Shown here in pieces: positions 21,749 to 34,565 of a stretch of 64,000 bases of DNA. The DNA lies in contig BCIV01000005.1 of assembly GCA_001600055.1 (NCBI GenBank), positions 560,464-624,463 on the forward strand. Direction: 5' to 3'. The notes beneath the pieces were generated by a model. The model was given only the letters and a program-made list of their open reading frames with translations. It did no database searches and was not told where the DNA came from. The stretch's first letter is position 1. Each line of letters starts with the position of its first letter. A program made the translations under genes and the position numbers. Source of the DNA: Filobasidium wieringae. Its lineage: Eukaryota; Basidiomycota; Tremellomycetes; Filobasidiales; Filobasidiaceae.

Positions 21749-22397
21749 TCAGGCCAGTCTGATCTATCGCCTGCAGTGGCTGATCGACTTCAAGAGTGTG
21801 TATGTGGGTACGATTCGAACAACGAAGAGAAGAAGCGGAGAAGACTTTCGACTTTCGGACCTCTGAATCTGTTTCCCTTTCCTGTTTGTCAACGCGCGTT
21901 TGGTTCCGGATGAAAGATTACAGTTCAATGAGAGCTAGCGCGTTTTTTTATCATCAGATGACATGTCGACGAGCATCGGGAATTAGGGAGTCATTGGATG
22001 GGGTAATGATCCGGTCTGGTGGACGTTCTATCTGGAGACCACGTTGAGAACACGGCGTGTGATTCCTCAGAAGGAGTACCATTGCTTCAAGCCCAAACTG
22101 CGTTCTATCTCGGTAAGTATAGGCCGTATAGGGGCTATCCGCTTAAAATCTCGCGTATTTTACTAAAACGCATGTCGAGAAACGTACCGATATTTCCACC
22201 TTGGGAGTGTCCATGCGTTTTGATATACCTTCGGAGATGGCCGTCGCTAAAAGCGATCTCTGATAACGAGCGATCACATGGAAACAACCGTCGATCACTT
22301 GCTCAGAATTGCGAAAAGGGATATAAAACATGGTTCACATGCTTTCATCAATCATTCGAATCACAGCCACGACCTTGGTCAACTCGATAAACCCAGG
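21749..22397. other. Divergent region before the hydrolase gene
   Basis: About 650 bases between two start codons. An in-frame upstream ATG at 22278 could lengthen the hydrolase by 40 residues, but those residues are unlike a signal anchor, so I start at 22398. Nothing else is recognised. Confidence 0.5.
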
Positions 22398-24710
22398 ATG
22401 ACAGAAATCTCCCCTCTCCTAGACTCCCGCCGTCGAACGCGCCATCCAATTCCAATCTTCCGAATCCTCTTAGTCTTGGGAACAGTCATCGCATGTTGTT
22501 ACTTGATCCCCGACGATGGTTCCAGGGAGTTACATGTTATCACTCAGGAAGGAGAAGAGACCGTTAGTAGGGAGATCACTACCGCAGAGAACATACTGTG
22601 GAAGCGATGTGAGCAGGATGATACGATGTTCTGTACCACGTTCACGTACGTCCTTGTCGTCTCGTCTGTCTCACTTTTCGCGTTTCGTGCTTCACTGACT
22701 CATGGAGTATGACCCTTTGATAGAGTTCCTACAGATTACCAAGACCCGACTGCCGGTCTAACTCATCTAGCAATGACCAAGATCCCCGCTACGAAACCCA
22801 AGCTCGGTTCAGTTCTCACCAACTACGGAGGACCGGGTGCCTCGGGTTACGAATCAAGTTTCACCTTTGGTAAAAACATCCATAAATCCATCGGAGGATC
22901 GTTCGACGTCATCTCTTGGGACCCACGAGGTATCGGCCGAACTCAACCGGTGGTCGATTGTTGGGGTGGCGGTCTCGATGCCGCTTTAGTCAAGAGTAAC
23001 ATGATTGAGCAATTAGGTTTGGAAATCCCCCCTGGACCTATAGGGAACAAGACTTCCGCCCCATCCCTCACCCCCGATCCGATCCTGACGTTTCAACTCC
23101 AGAGGGAACAATCTCAACTCAACCTCCAAGCTTCCCGATGTGCTTCCCACCCTAGTTCAGAAGTTTTGAAGTATATGGGGACGACGACTTTGATCCGGGA
23201 TACGGAGCGGATAAATACGGTACTGGAAGGACCGGAGGCGATGATCAATGGGATTGGAGGGAGTTACGGGGCTATTTGGGTGGCTTATTTGGTTAACATG
23301 CTTCCGGAGAAGGTCGGCAAGGTGGTCGCTCATGGAGTAGCGGATCCCGTCATGTGAGTTCGATCATCCACATCCACGATCTGAAGAACTGATCCGATGT
23401 TTTCTCCTACCCCCCTGCTAATACAGGTGGTCAGCGGAACATTACGAAACTTACAACCTCCTCAGTGACCTCCTCTTAGATGCGGAGAAATCATTACAAG
23501 CATTCTACCGATCGTGTTTCCAAGCGGGCCCTGAACACTGTCCCCTTATCCTCCAAGGGGATAAATCCTGGCAAGTCCTACAAGAAAGGGTCGAAGGGTT
23601 CTTGGAAAAGGTTTATTATGAGCCTATTCCTGCTTGGGAAGCTGATAGGCCCGGGTTGATCACTAGTGGTTATATCCGACGTGAGTCTTCCATTTCCCTC
23701 CTCTACGTTTGAGAGAAGTATTAATCTCCGGTCCGACGTTTAGAATCATTATTTACTGCCCTTCAAGAACCACACCTCTGGACCCCCTTCGCTTCCGCCC
23801 TCTCAGAAGCAATATACGATTCTAACCCATCGTCTCTACGAGATTTCCTTCTCCCCCCTACCTCCGCTCTGCTCTCCGACAGACCGGGCCGGACGGGTCA
23901 GAGCGATCTAAGTCGACTGGCAGTTGATTGTGCGGACCAACCGCCATTCAAAAAGGGAGAAAAGGGTCCGAGTGCGGAAGAGCTGGCTAGGAGGTTGGAG
24001 AGGATTAGGAGAGAGGTTTCACCTACTTTTGGAGCTACGTGAGTTTCAGAGTCTTTTCTTTGTGGAGAGGGAGAGGGAGGGATAGGAATTGACCAGTCCA
24101 TCGGGTCTAGTGTGGCGATGATGGAACAACATGGAGGTTGTCAGTACTGGCCTCAAAGTGAGAAGCCTGTTGAGAGGTTCGAAGTGAGTGTTGCGTTAAG
24201 ACTAGCCTTTAGTGGACGTGGATGCTAATGTCAAAATCGCTCCGTAGGGTCCTTGGAATGTACGTTGATAGTAAGCGACATGTTCATTACAACACGAAGC
24301 TGACGGTTTTTCAATTTTAGCACACGCTCGCGAACCCTATTCTGGTTCTATCAAACGTCTGTGAGTATGATTCCCATAGCGAGTTTCTCTATAGAGCCTT
24401 TTCTGACTCGATTGATCGTAGACGATCCGATCACCCCCTCTGCAGCGGGTAAGAAGATGTCCGCTTTGTTCGGGAACATGTCCCGCCACGTCATCTCAGA
24501 ATCATACGGTTCGTTCTTTCCTCCTAAACATTCCCCATCGCTTCACAACCTGACAAACACGAATTCGCAGGCCACTCATACCTCGCCTGGCCTCAAACTT
24601 GTTGGTCTAAAGTGTTGACGAGTTATTTCGAGGACGGCGTGCTTCCAAAGGACGGGCAATTTTGTCCTGCCGAAAAGGAGTCAAACATTTTCTTGCATTA
24701 CAAGAGGTAG
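22398..24710 (+). CDS. TAP-like alpha/beta hydrolase, membrane-anchored
   Basis: A serine hydrolase of the tripeptidyl-aminopeptidase-like group, likely facing the secretory lumen or outside. An N-terminal anchor follows MTEISPLLDSRRRTRH: ILLVLGTVIACCYLI. Exons read 22398-22645, 22724-23353, 23428-23680, 23744-24038, 24111-24183, 24248-24259, 24321-24360, 24422-24508 and 24571-24710. The oxyanion region is LTNYGGPGASGY, followed by ISWDPRGIG. The nucleophile is in IGGSYGA, the acid in VYDPITPSAAG and the histidine in SYGHSYLAW. The last part matches the TAP-like C-terminal domain. One exon is only 12 nt. My reading of exon 3 leaves the frame one base short near 23460. This may be my counting, a sequence error or a real frameshift. 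An acceptor a few bases downstream would keep the frame but drop the conserved WSAEHYETYN. Confidence 0.8.
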
Positions 24711-24875
24711 AGCTCTGTGTACGGTAAACATGAACTAGAACTATCGGGAATAGTTGCAATTAGGGGTATGATGGATACTTGTTGCGCGTTTCAGATTGTA
24801 CAGGATGTTGTTGTCAATAGTACACTGATTTCCGCTTGTACAGAAGGCATCTGGCATGATCATCTCGCCAACGAT

Positions 24876-26298
24876 TCAAGCTCTATTCTTGCCCTTGGAT
24901 CTCGAGCCAAGGGGTTCAATCACCGCTGGAGCTTTATTGCTGGCATCCTGTCAGCAAGAAAAGAGATTTAGCGACGTGATCCTGAAAATGTGTTTCTTAC
25001 CGGCACTTACAGGCTCGCACTATCGCACATAACGTGTGTCAATATCGTCTTCACGCCGCTTGTAGAACATCGTCATACTCACCTCGGCGCCAAACGCAAT
25101 CTCCGCCACACCCTGATCCAACCAGATTCTGGTATTATGCTCCTGAGAGGGTTTGCGATTCTGAAGCTCCTGAGGACAACCCACCCAACTATATACAGTT
25201 CTCATTATCAGTTTCATACAGGATCTCTTGATGAGCTGACAACTAACTGCATCCATGTCTTAGGGTGCAATGGGCAGTCCGGGTCATCCGCGCCAAACAC
25301 GTTCACTTCGTAGGGCGAGCCTCTTCCATATGCATGGTTCAAGGTGTATAGCGAATGCATCACTGTAGTTGAGTCAGTACTCATATCAGCGCGAGGGAAA
25401 TTCCGGTCTGGCTTACATTTGGTTACAGATGCGAAAAAGTGAGGAAAGAAAGACCGAACGAGTTCTTGGGCACAGATGTATTCTGCCCCGGTTCGTTCGT
25501 CGAAGGACACATGGAGCTGATGTATTACGGTTGATCGTTTCAGAGTAAGACAAGGAATCTCTATGCCGGCTGTCGACTAACCGACAGATCCATTCGTATC
25601 GCGCGTACGCGGACGCCTCCAAGTAGCTCGGGCTGGATGTGAATGCGTGTCAATACTGCAAGGCAAGTAGCCCGTTGTAAGCGCTGAAGTTCAGAACATA
25701 TGTAAGGGCGATTTCACAAACCTGTTCGCCGATCGCTTTGCATCATCGTGTCAAACATCGAAGCCCTCTTGACGCAGCACGAACGAAGCTGACAATTGGC
25801 GTGATTCGTAGTATACTTCAGGCTGGTCGCCGGAACATGGAGGTACCGATGTACCAGATCAGTCCTCATGGCGCACATCTGAGTGGCCAGAGGGCAAATG
25901 GTCTCGTTCAGGCAAGACTGAATCGGTTTCTTGCCCTCACGGAGCGTCTGAACGATGAAATACCAAAGGACATTGGCGATTTCTTCCTCCGAGAGGCGAA
26001 CCGTGAACAAGGTCTGATCAGAACAAGATTGGCAGGTCTCGGGTAATTGTGGCACAGTCGGATATCCTCCATCTGTCAGATCATGATCCGTACAATGGTG
26101 CTGGTCATGTTCATCTAGACTGGTTTCCGGCCGTCTGCGGGGTTTCTTGCCTTTCTTTTTCGACTGGGCACGGCCTGCCGTAGAAGTGCATTTTCGATTG
26201 GCAATCCAAGTCAGTGGGACCGGACCCTGTAACGGTAGAGGCGTAGAACCGTGTCTTGGTGGAGGGTTTTGTAGCACGCGTAAGTAGTCTAAATCCAT
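24876..26298 (-). CDS. Hypothetical protein, unknown family
   Basis: The start at 26298 has a good context (ACCATGG). Exons run 26298-25722, 25655-25582, 25516-25417, then about 25363-25254, about 25195-25077, a 9-nt exon near 25013 (CEP) and a last exon ending at 24876. The N-terminal part has a basic, possibly nuclear-targeting stretch, KKKGKKPRRRPE (residues about 48-59), and a His/Asp-rich part. Several Cys residues follow (LPETCQSC, LNETICPLATQMC), without a clear zinc-finger spacing. Later exons encode SFDERTGAEYICAQELVRSF and NVFGADDPDCPLHP. I recognise no domain. It is convergent with the hydrolase gene. Splice joints are in frame for the first three; the rest are less certain. Confidence 0.55.
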
Positions 26299-26423
26299 GG
26301 TATCTCGAGAAGCGCAACAGTGCGCGTGAATGCTCTCGCAGCAGCTCGATCAGCAACAATTTCATCTCGAGATCTGGCGTTGACAGCTTATAAGTACGTT
26401 CGGATTCGTCATCAATATAGCGG

Positions 26424-26654
26424 ATGAGTAGTCCTTATCACGATCATGACCTCTCAAAACCTTTCCTATGTGACCGTGAGCGATCCGCAATCCAGTCATG
26501 GCTAGCTCCCACCTCTCGCGCTAAGGGCTATCACGGCATATTACGTAAATATGAGCAAATCGACCGCTACCGCACTCATGATGATCTCTCTGCTTTGTTG
26601 CAGAGGGCGTGGCATCCAAAAGGAGATTACAGGATGGGCCAGCCCATTTGGTAA
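26424..26654 (+). CDS. Possible small protein (76 aa)
   Basis: A single open frame encodes SSPYHDHDLSKPFLCDRER through AWHPKGDYRMGQPIW. Its composition looks protein-like, and a TATA-like CTTATAAG lies about 35 bp upstream. It lies in the 530-bp gap between two minus-strand genes. No family recognised; chance cannot be excluded at this length. Confidence 0.3.
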   Translation: MSSPYHDHDLSKPFLCDRERSAIQSWLAPTSRAKGYHGILRKYEQIDRYRTHDDLSALLQRAWHPKGDYRMGQPIW

Positions 26655-26832
26655 AACCAATTGAACCACCAAAAAGGAATCGTTGCAGAGCTAGAGGAGA
26701 CTTGTCTTTGTCATTAAAAGCCTAAAAGACGTTGTATCCAGCTTTCATTCGATAGTCCAATCTTTCGCTCATACAAGTAAGTACTCCGGCACGTCAACTA
26801 CAATATGTGATATCCAATACCTGAAGGTGGCT

Positions 26833-29294
26833 TTAGGCACCTGCCATTCTTTGTGCTTGCAAATTCTCGAAGTTCAATTCTACATCCGTCTTGTAGCCTT
26901 TGAACTTTCGAAGCGATATCTTCTTCTCGAATACTATTAAGCCGTCGAAAGGCTCATTAGCTGCGATCGGTTGATCATTAGAAAGCATCGGCTTACGCTC
27001 ATCGATCTCTGCAGGAGTTCTTCGAGTGGTTTCTGGCACAATGAAGTAACCCAGAACGCAAGATGGGATACCGGTTGCAGCAAAGCTTGTGACGCGCGCG
27101 CAAGAAATCAGCACCGTTCCAAGGTCCAACTGGTTGATAGAATGGACATACAAAAATCCTGTCTTGACGCTCCAGCCCTTGAAATTCTTTCCATCACCCT
27201 TGATCATAATAGGTGCGGTGAAGGAGAACATGATGGATATCAGATTGGTGATTGCGAGACCGTTCGAAGCCGCTTGAGCGCGTAAGTTTTGCGACGGGAT
27301 TTCCGCGAGATACGCGTATCCGATAGCTGAGGCTCCAGTGGTTGAAAAGGTAGCCATACATGCGAAGAAGATCTTCATTTTTGGCTTGTATCAATATATG
27401 TTTCTCTGTGTCTGTGTCGAATCGATCGCACATACCAAAAGCGCCGCAAGAGAGGGCTTGGCATAATCGAAACATCCAACAATTCCCAAACAAAGGACAG
27501 AGACCGCAGTGATGATGTATCCAGCCAATACGAATGGACGTCTTCCAAACCCGTCAGAAAGACAAGCGGTAAGGGTGACCGACATGAGTTGAACGCAAGA
27601 TAAAATTATGGAAACCTGAAAGGGATTCTTGAATCCCGCTCTATGGTGGTTTTGCAGACATTTAGGAAAGGAATTAGATTGGGCTGTATCGATGTGACGT
27701 ACACTTGGACTATTTTGGTAAGATGTTAGTTGGCGATTGCAATGTTTTGAACAAGATAAAACTCACAGAAATACGTAGAATACGTGTTGAAGACAACCAA
27801 CCCAGCAAACTGAACCGTACAAAAGCTCCATAATTTAGCAATCCAATCGACCGTCCGAAGAACCAGCACGACTTACCTGCTGCATCATCTTTGGCCACAA
27901 ACCGATGAAAAGTCGCTTTCCGTTATCCCCCTTGAATATCGCCCATTGACCTTCAGCATTCGCTGCTTCCGCCACTCGCTTCTCTTCAGCTAAAGTCGCT
28001 TGCATTACGCCCTGTTCGGAAAAACATCAGATTGGACGGACGGAACAAGACCATTGTGCGAGGACAGTCGACATACGATGGCCTCCTTGGCACTATAGCC
28101 AGCCACATGGCCGTTGTTTTGAAGGAGGATCTTCTCGGCTTCTTCTGTTCTGCCTTTCATCACCAACCACCCTGATAGTCGGTGACCATTGGTTCGATCA
28201 GATCGATCCTTACGAGGACAACGAACGGCACTTACAGGGGGATTCTGGCAAGAAAATGAAGATGATGATGATCGCACCGATCATACCCCACTGCGGATGT
28301 CGGGTGTTTCAGCGCGTCATCTCATGTAGCATGTTTTCTCGACGTACTTGAGTCAAGATCGGGGTTCTGAAGTCTAATGGCTTATCCGCAGCCATTTCTC
28401 GCAAGACGACCGGGGCCATGAGCTGCCCAACGTTGAACCACCAAGTATAGGCGTTGATCAAAAATCCTCTGAGCTGCGTTGGTGAATGTTCTGCGATATA
28501 TACGGGCAGTGTACCTGTTCCGACATGAAGCGCAGGTTAGGTCGAGTTGTCAAAGTCAAACAGACACCGACCGGCGTACCTTGTAAACAACCGACACCAA
28601 TTCCCGCGAATAGCTTTGCGATCAACCATTCGTACCACGTCACGGTGATGGTCTCGATGATGACACTGAGCACTAATATAGCCCAGATTGTGTAAAGCGC
28701 TGCTTTTCTTCCGAATCTTTGAGTCACCCAGGGAAGGAACAGTTGGCCGATGAACTGTCCGGCGGATTGAATACCTGTGACAAGGTAAGCTCTCTTGATA
28801 AGCCACCCGAAACGGTTGCAATTGCTCATAGAGTTAACGCTTACCTCCCCAAGCTGAAACGTATGGTCCAGGAGAAACTTTCACGTTGTCCCCGAACATC
28901 CGGTGAATGAAGCCCAGATTGCTAACTATGGTAGGCAACTAGTTGTCAGATCTCACGAGATTCGCCCATACCATGTTTCTGGCTGAACGTACCGATACCA
29001 CCGTTCAAGTTGACTAGAGCAATCTCCGCGTCAGCAAACAACTCGAGATACATGCGAGTAACTAGATCACTAATCCTCACCTTGATAGCCATCCAAGGAA
29101 GCACTGAAGGCAGCCAACATACAGATCACAGATACTCGCTTATACGTCTTTAACGCCTGCCATGTGGTCAGATCATCCATACTAGACTTCATCTGCGGAG
29201 GAGCCTCGTAAGTTTGTTTAAGTTCGTCATGATCGTGGTCATCATAGACGTTGTCTACGTGAGAGATCTCTGGTTTCATGTCAACTTTCTCCAT
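26833..29294 (-). CDS. MFS sugar transporter (alpha-glucoside/hexose type)
   Basis: A twelve-helix plasma-membrane sugar:proton symporter, interrupted by about ten short introns. The cytosolic N-terminus (MEKVDMKPEISHVDN) leads into helix 1, ICMLAAFSASLDGYQ. Family signatures present: RFGRKAAL between helices 2 and 3, LPESPWWLVMKGR before the central loop, GFGRRPFVLAGY in the second half and VPETTRRTPAEID after the last helix. The QQFAGL and GNMF-like regions fit the sugar-porter family. The C-terminal tail is about 70 residues and ends QRMAGA. The maltose/alpha-glucoside branch is my best guess from overall similarity. It is divergently placed to a BNR_4-family gene 540 bp away, which might provide or sense sugars. 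Confidence 0.85.
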
Positions 29295-29832
29295 ATTGCT
29301 AATCGACGTTTGACGGGGAGTATGAGTAGCGTGTTATCGAAATCGTCAGATTCGAACGTCAGTCCAAATTGACTGTCATGACTGTAACTTATAACTATAT
29401 CCACGCAGTACACGTCGATCCTGATCATCCAACTCAACGCAGTATCAATCTCCCGGTAGAGTGAACCTGAAACTCGCTCGTGACCGATTTCCCGATTGAC
29501 CATACGGTGCCCCAGCTCCATATACACATAGAACAAGACGCCCGGGACCGAGATAGGCATGGGATCCAATTATAGCAGCGTTTCGGCTGACCGGAACGCG
29601 CGGACCTTGCAGCCGGATGGTCACGAGGCGCTTCCCGGGTGAAACTGCCCGATCAGAAGGTTACGAATACACGATCGCATGATGAATATGCCGGGATGCT
29701 TTGTCTAGGGAATATGTCTGCTTCATCTTCGTACCGAAGCGGCCATTCAGCATTTCGTGGTTATACGGGAACTCTCGACAAGTTGGATGCAGTTGGTACT
29801 ATGCGACCTACAATACTGCGCGCCTATAGCTC
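29295..29832. other. Divergent promoter between transporter and BNR_4 gene
   Basis: 538 bases between two start codons. A weak minus-strand frame at 29276-29569 overlaps the transporter start and is probably leader. No clear motif found. Confidence 0.5.
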
Positions 29833-31870
29833 ATGATGACTGTACCTTCAGCACGCAAAGCAAAGGTCTTGGCAATCCATCATCTCGCTCCCTCTGCGTC
29901 TTCCGAGTATAATTTGAATGGGGCATCGTTTCAGCAAGACGGTATAACGACCTACAAAGGTAAGCCGCTAAGCCCCTCGCCTTCAGATGATCCTGATATA
30001 TGTAGATGACAGGATGGCAATATGTGGTCTACTATGCAAATGCGCCTGCTAAGCATGTTCCAACTCGGCATGTCTGTCTCGCTCGGCGAAAACTGCCTAG
30101 CAAATCGACTTCAGCAGCTTCAAAGGGCCTGGAGTGGCAAGTGATCACCTTTGAGGATTATGATCAAGTCTTGAATGATGGGCACAACGTGAGCCCGAGC
30201 TTCGAATGTCATCCAACAAACCTCTCCTCATGTTGATTCGAGCGATTGATACTTAGACGATTTCCCTCGGGATAGCTCCGCATGACGGGTCCATCCACCT
30301 ATCGTTCGATAACCACAATACGAATCTCGTCTACCATCATTCTCTGTACGACCTGACGAACCATCCCGATCAGGTCGAGAGCGGGAGTGATGTACCAGGA
30401 AGCTGGAGCTGTACGAGTTTCTCAAGTGTCAAGGAAGGATTACCAGGGATAGATATAGACGAGTTCGAAGTGAGTTTCAACTCTTTATGTTCATCCTGCT
30501 CTACATTTCAGGATGACACCTATATAATTCGATCTTATCGAACTGATTACTATGTCACCTGCAGAGCGCAACCTATCCCCGATTCCTAACCATCCCACCA
30601 AACCCAAAACTCAACATCCCTTCCTCCTTGTTACTAGAATTTAGGACCGGAATGGCTGGATTGGGGGACACGAAGATGTATTTCTACTCGGCCATCGAAC
30701 CTGATGACAAAGATGCTGAGGCGGAGATCACGGGGAGTAGAAGCGAGGTGGGCTTGAAGGGGAGATGGGCGGGGAGGGGGGTGGTCTTGAAAGGTGTTGA
30801 TTGTAATGCGTATGTCTCTCTGTCCCGTCAAAGCCAAAATACTATACTCAGCTGATCAACCAATCTAATTTACCACCCGAATCCCATCCGACACACTCAG
30901 GTATATAAACGGGATCGACCTCGGTCCATCCCCTCAATCAAACTCCATCCCCGCCATCCACCTAACATGGACCTATCGATCCTACATCCCCGTAACCCTC
31001 TCGGAGAGTAAACAACAAGCTGGTCCCAATGGTCCGGAAAACAATAGCGATCTTTATTACGCTTGGAGCCCTTTGGTCGATAATGCAAAAGTCGGGTTGA
31101 GGGGGAATTGGTATAACACGTCCGGGGAACATGTCGGAAGTACGACGGACAATGATCCTCAGATAAAGGCCGGTTCGGAAGGGGGCATTCGACCGGATGC
31201 GCCAGGTATTCGAGTATATGAGACGGGGAGGAATGCGGGTGTGATCAATCAGGAAAGCCAGACGGTCGATGATCAAGGAGGTGTACATGTTTTGAACCGG
31301 GAAATGGTGGAAGGAACAGAACGATGGTATGTTTCGGTCCAGTCCTCGCCAATTGGTATCAAGAAACCTTGCCGAGCTGATCTAGTCTGATATTTGTGAT
31401 AGGATTTACTACACGCGTCCCGCTCAGCCCTTGACTACACCTCACAACACGACACAATGGGAACGTCATGTCCTTCCCAACCCCTATACCCCTGTAGACG
31501 TGTTCCATCCTCGAGGTAAAATATTCTCCGCCACCCTTAGAGAAATCGCGTATTTGTACATGTTGTTACCGCTCGTAGAGGAGTTGGTGATGATCCGCAG
31601 AATTCTGGGTGAAGGAGAGGGGGATTGGGAGGAATATCTGAGAGTTCCGGAAGCGCGGATGATGGAGGTTCTTATAGATGTAAGCATCGCCTCAGCTATC
31701 AATCCCTAACCTCACCTTTCTCACTTTCGAGCTGACTCGTGTTTTTTTTCTTCTATATCTAGAAAGAGCGCTTGAAATACGATGGGATCCTGAGCGTTTA
31801 CATTGGGAAATACCTGCGAGCTGAGGGAGAGAAATTCATGACTATTTTGGATGTGGATCTGGTAGCATAA
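29833..31870 (+). CDS. BNR_4-family (beta-propeller) protein, possibly carbohydrate-active
   Basis: Exons about 29833-29959, 30013-30188, 30256-30471, 30566-30810, 30900-31325, 31402-31679 and 31763-31870. The pattern matches BNR_4 proteins: APHDGSIHLSFDNHNTNLVY, then ATYPRFLTIP, LEFRTGMAGLGDTKMYFY, HLTWTYR and LYYAWSPL. Members are seven-bladed propellers, and some are polysaccharide lyases or related enzymes. No signal peptide is seen (MMTVPSARKAKVLAIHH), so the protein may be cytosolic or exported by another route. The last 100 residues are helical (LREIAYLYMLLPLVEELVM, DWEEYLRVPEARM), which is unusual and may be a separate domain. The neighbouring divergent sugar transporter hints at a role in sugar use. 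Confidence 0.65.
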
Positions 31871-32395
31871 CGAGTCTCATGTGCATAATTTATCAGCGAG
31901 AGTGTATTCAGAATCAGTCGAATCAGATGATGCGCTATGTATCTTAGGTACAACGTCCGGAAGTAATTGCAGCTTACCCGGAAGCAAACGATATCGTTTC
32001 ACTTGGGCGGGACTCATCATAGTTGTGACAACATCGTAGACAGTTTCGAATTACTGTAACTCGATCTTGACGCTGAAACAGTCTGATACTCCTCAGTTAC
32101 TACATCCATATCGACATCGACATCGACATCGTTGTGATCGCCGGAAGCGGAATCTAGACAAAGGGATACTCTCAACGTCGCTTTCCAAAGGATGATCGTC
32201 GTTGATCGCTTGGAGATGCGAAGTGGTTTTGATCGAGCGTATATCTCACTGAATAAGCATCTCGACAATCGACCTTCTCACTACTTGTACCAATATTCAG
32301 ATATCCAAGTCAGGAGCTACTGTTCGATAGAGCCACACAGACATACATCAGCTCACTGAACCTTCTCCAGACGGCCAGCCAGTCTCTCTACTACG
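31871..32395. other. Intergenic region
   Basis: About 520 bases. It holds a short GACATC tandem run (about 32110-32130) and a single ACAAAGGGA motif near 32158. No gene seen. Confidence 0.5.
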
Positions 32396-34205
32396 ATGAA
32401 TTTCACCTCTCTCATTGGATGGATGAGCTCCGTCCTTCGTGTCATATCAATTCCAGATTCAGGACAAATCATACAATCGGTCTCCGACAGCTATGGAAAT
32501 CGATCATGGACCCCTCCTGCCGGTTTAATCGTCTCCTATATCTCCCCAATCAACGAGTAAGTTCCCATGGCACCGCAAAAGCAAATCCTGTATTCTATAC
32601 AGCTTACTATGTCACCTTCCCAGATCTCTACCTAATGTGATGATTTTCACTACTGGCGGAACAATAGCTAGTAAAGGTTCTTCCCGATCAGACTCAGGTG
32701 TCTATCTACCTGGTTCAGGAGGAGTAAAGGAACTGGTCGAAGGTGCCTCTTCTCAAGTATTTCTAGTACCAAGAAAGGATTCGTAAGCTGATCTCGAGAG
32801 ATTTGACTTGTGGTTTGAATCTAGCTGTACCGGAAGTATTAAATGTTTCAAACATCTATGGAGCGGATATCGCCAATGTTATTAGTTTCGATATCGTAAG
32901 TCGTCCTCACACCACTCCCATTGTGGTTCACTCGTCAACGTCAATCAATACACCCTGCATGACTTTGTAGACTCCGACTCTGTTATTGAATATGTCTCAC
33001 TGGGGGGAAGCCCTTTTGTGTGCCCCCGATAACATATTTGATGCCCTTATTGTCACCCACGGAACAGGTCAGCTTCCCGTCTCAAGTGTAGATCCACAAT
33101 TCCGGCGATCTAATTGCTATCTCGTTACCCCCCTTAGATTCTCTGGACGAAACCGCCTTTTTCCGTCCGTCGCCCCTATCTCTTTATCGCCACAAAACCA
33201 TCTAACTTAACTCCCTCTTCCTTCTCACTTTCCACAGTGGATCTAACGATCAACTGCGGCAAACCCGTAATCCTCACGGGAGCTATGAGACCTTCCACAG
33301 CTATCTCCGCAGACGGACCTGCCAATTTCTACGCCTCGGTCAAGACGGGTGTTCATCCCGATAGTCGAGGAAGAGGGGGATTGATTGTCCTGAACGATCG
33401 GATCGGGTCGGCTTTTTATACTCAGAAAACTCATAGTACGTCTTTATCGACATCATCGTCCTTTAGGAGTATCTTGTGCGGTACAGACAAAACAGGCAGA
33501 GCTGAAAGTTCGGTTCACTTTTCTTTTCATCAAGTGAATTACGTGGATACGTTTAAAGCACCTGAACCGGGGTATTTGGGTGGGTTGTTTAATAACGAGC
33601 CGTTTTATTATTACGATGCTGCGGTCCCCAAGTGTGCGTCCGATCTCGCATTCCCGCTCTTCTCGGCCCTAAGGGGTTGTTCTTTCGTGGAGTAGTCAAG
33701 GTACCGTTCGATGTGACGAACGTTACTGATCTACCTCGAGTGGATATTCTTTATGGGTAAGGGGGTCCGGTGAATCAAGCTTTAGCCAGGTGTAGTTATT
33801 CATCGTTCGACCATTCGATAGGTATCAGGATATGGACAGCAGGCTATATGAGTCCATAATGGATTACGGGGATGTCAAGGGAATTATTCTAGCTAGTGAG
33901 TCCGCGTCTCAACGTTGTGTAATCCAAACCACAACTGATGCACCACATCCCCAGACCCGAAAGGCGGTACAACCTCTCAATCCGCAATAGAGAAAGTCAT
34001 ATCAAGCGGGATCCCTATAATCCGGCACCACCGCATAAACGTCGGCCTTCAACCTCCCGATCAAAAGGTCGAGCCGTTGAGTATGATCAATTCGGGATTG
34101 GTCAATTCGCATAAGAGTAGGATTCAATTACAGTTGGCGCTCGCTACCGGCGCGGACCCGCGAGACGTTTTCGAGCGCGTTATGAGGGAGACTTTGTATG
34201 GGTGA
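32396..34205 (+). CDS. L-asparaginase (bacterial-type, type II-like)
   Basis: Hydrolyses asparagine to aspartate and ammonia. The first catalytic threonine lies in IFTTGGTIASKG. The second catalytic region spans an intron: THGT plus DSLDETAFF. It is followed by LDLTINCGKPVILTGAMRP, SADGPANFYASV and VLNDRIGSAFYTQKT. The C-terminal domain includes DVKGIILA, NPKGGTTSQSAIEKVISSG and IINSGLV-type sequence. About eight introns lie between 32396 and 34205. Introns within the gene were placed by frame, and the short exons around 32640-33060 are the least certain. The N-terminus (MNFTSLIGWMSSVLRVI) is only weakly hydrophobic, so secretion is possible but not clear. Confidence 0.88.
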
Positions 34206-34565
34206 TCGACTTGTAGGATGTATTTTGATGATGCTAGGAATGTTTTTCAGTAGAAATGGCGATATTACTGGTAACTGTCGAATCGATTGGATGTTGGCAG
34301 ATGAGGCTCAAATGTATTGAGCTACCAGTCCGCTCCGATTGCGTGGTTAGCACCAGTCAGAACGGACTACATGTATGCTAGACCTCGCAGTCACCGGTGA
34401 AGGTCCAGCGATAGGCTCATGACTTTTAAACTGCGTCACCCAAATCGATTGACACGTTCTTCCATGATGAAAAGGCATGTGGCGATAACAATGACGTTTC
34501 AACCGGGAGCAAAGCATCTGGCCGATTCGAATCTCGACTGATCACAAACGCCTAACAAGCCCCTT
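34206..34565. other. Convergent intergenic region
   Basis: 360 bases between two stop codons. No feature recognised. Confidence 0.6.

Noticed and set aside
32158..32166. A single ACAAAGGGA before the asparaginase gene as a regulatory site
   Set aside because: One 9-mer in 64 kb is expected by chance; no second site and no shared block, unlike the 12.4-12.9 kb region.
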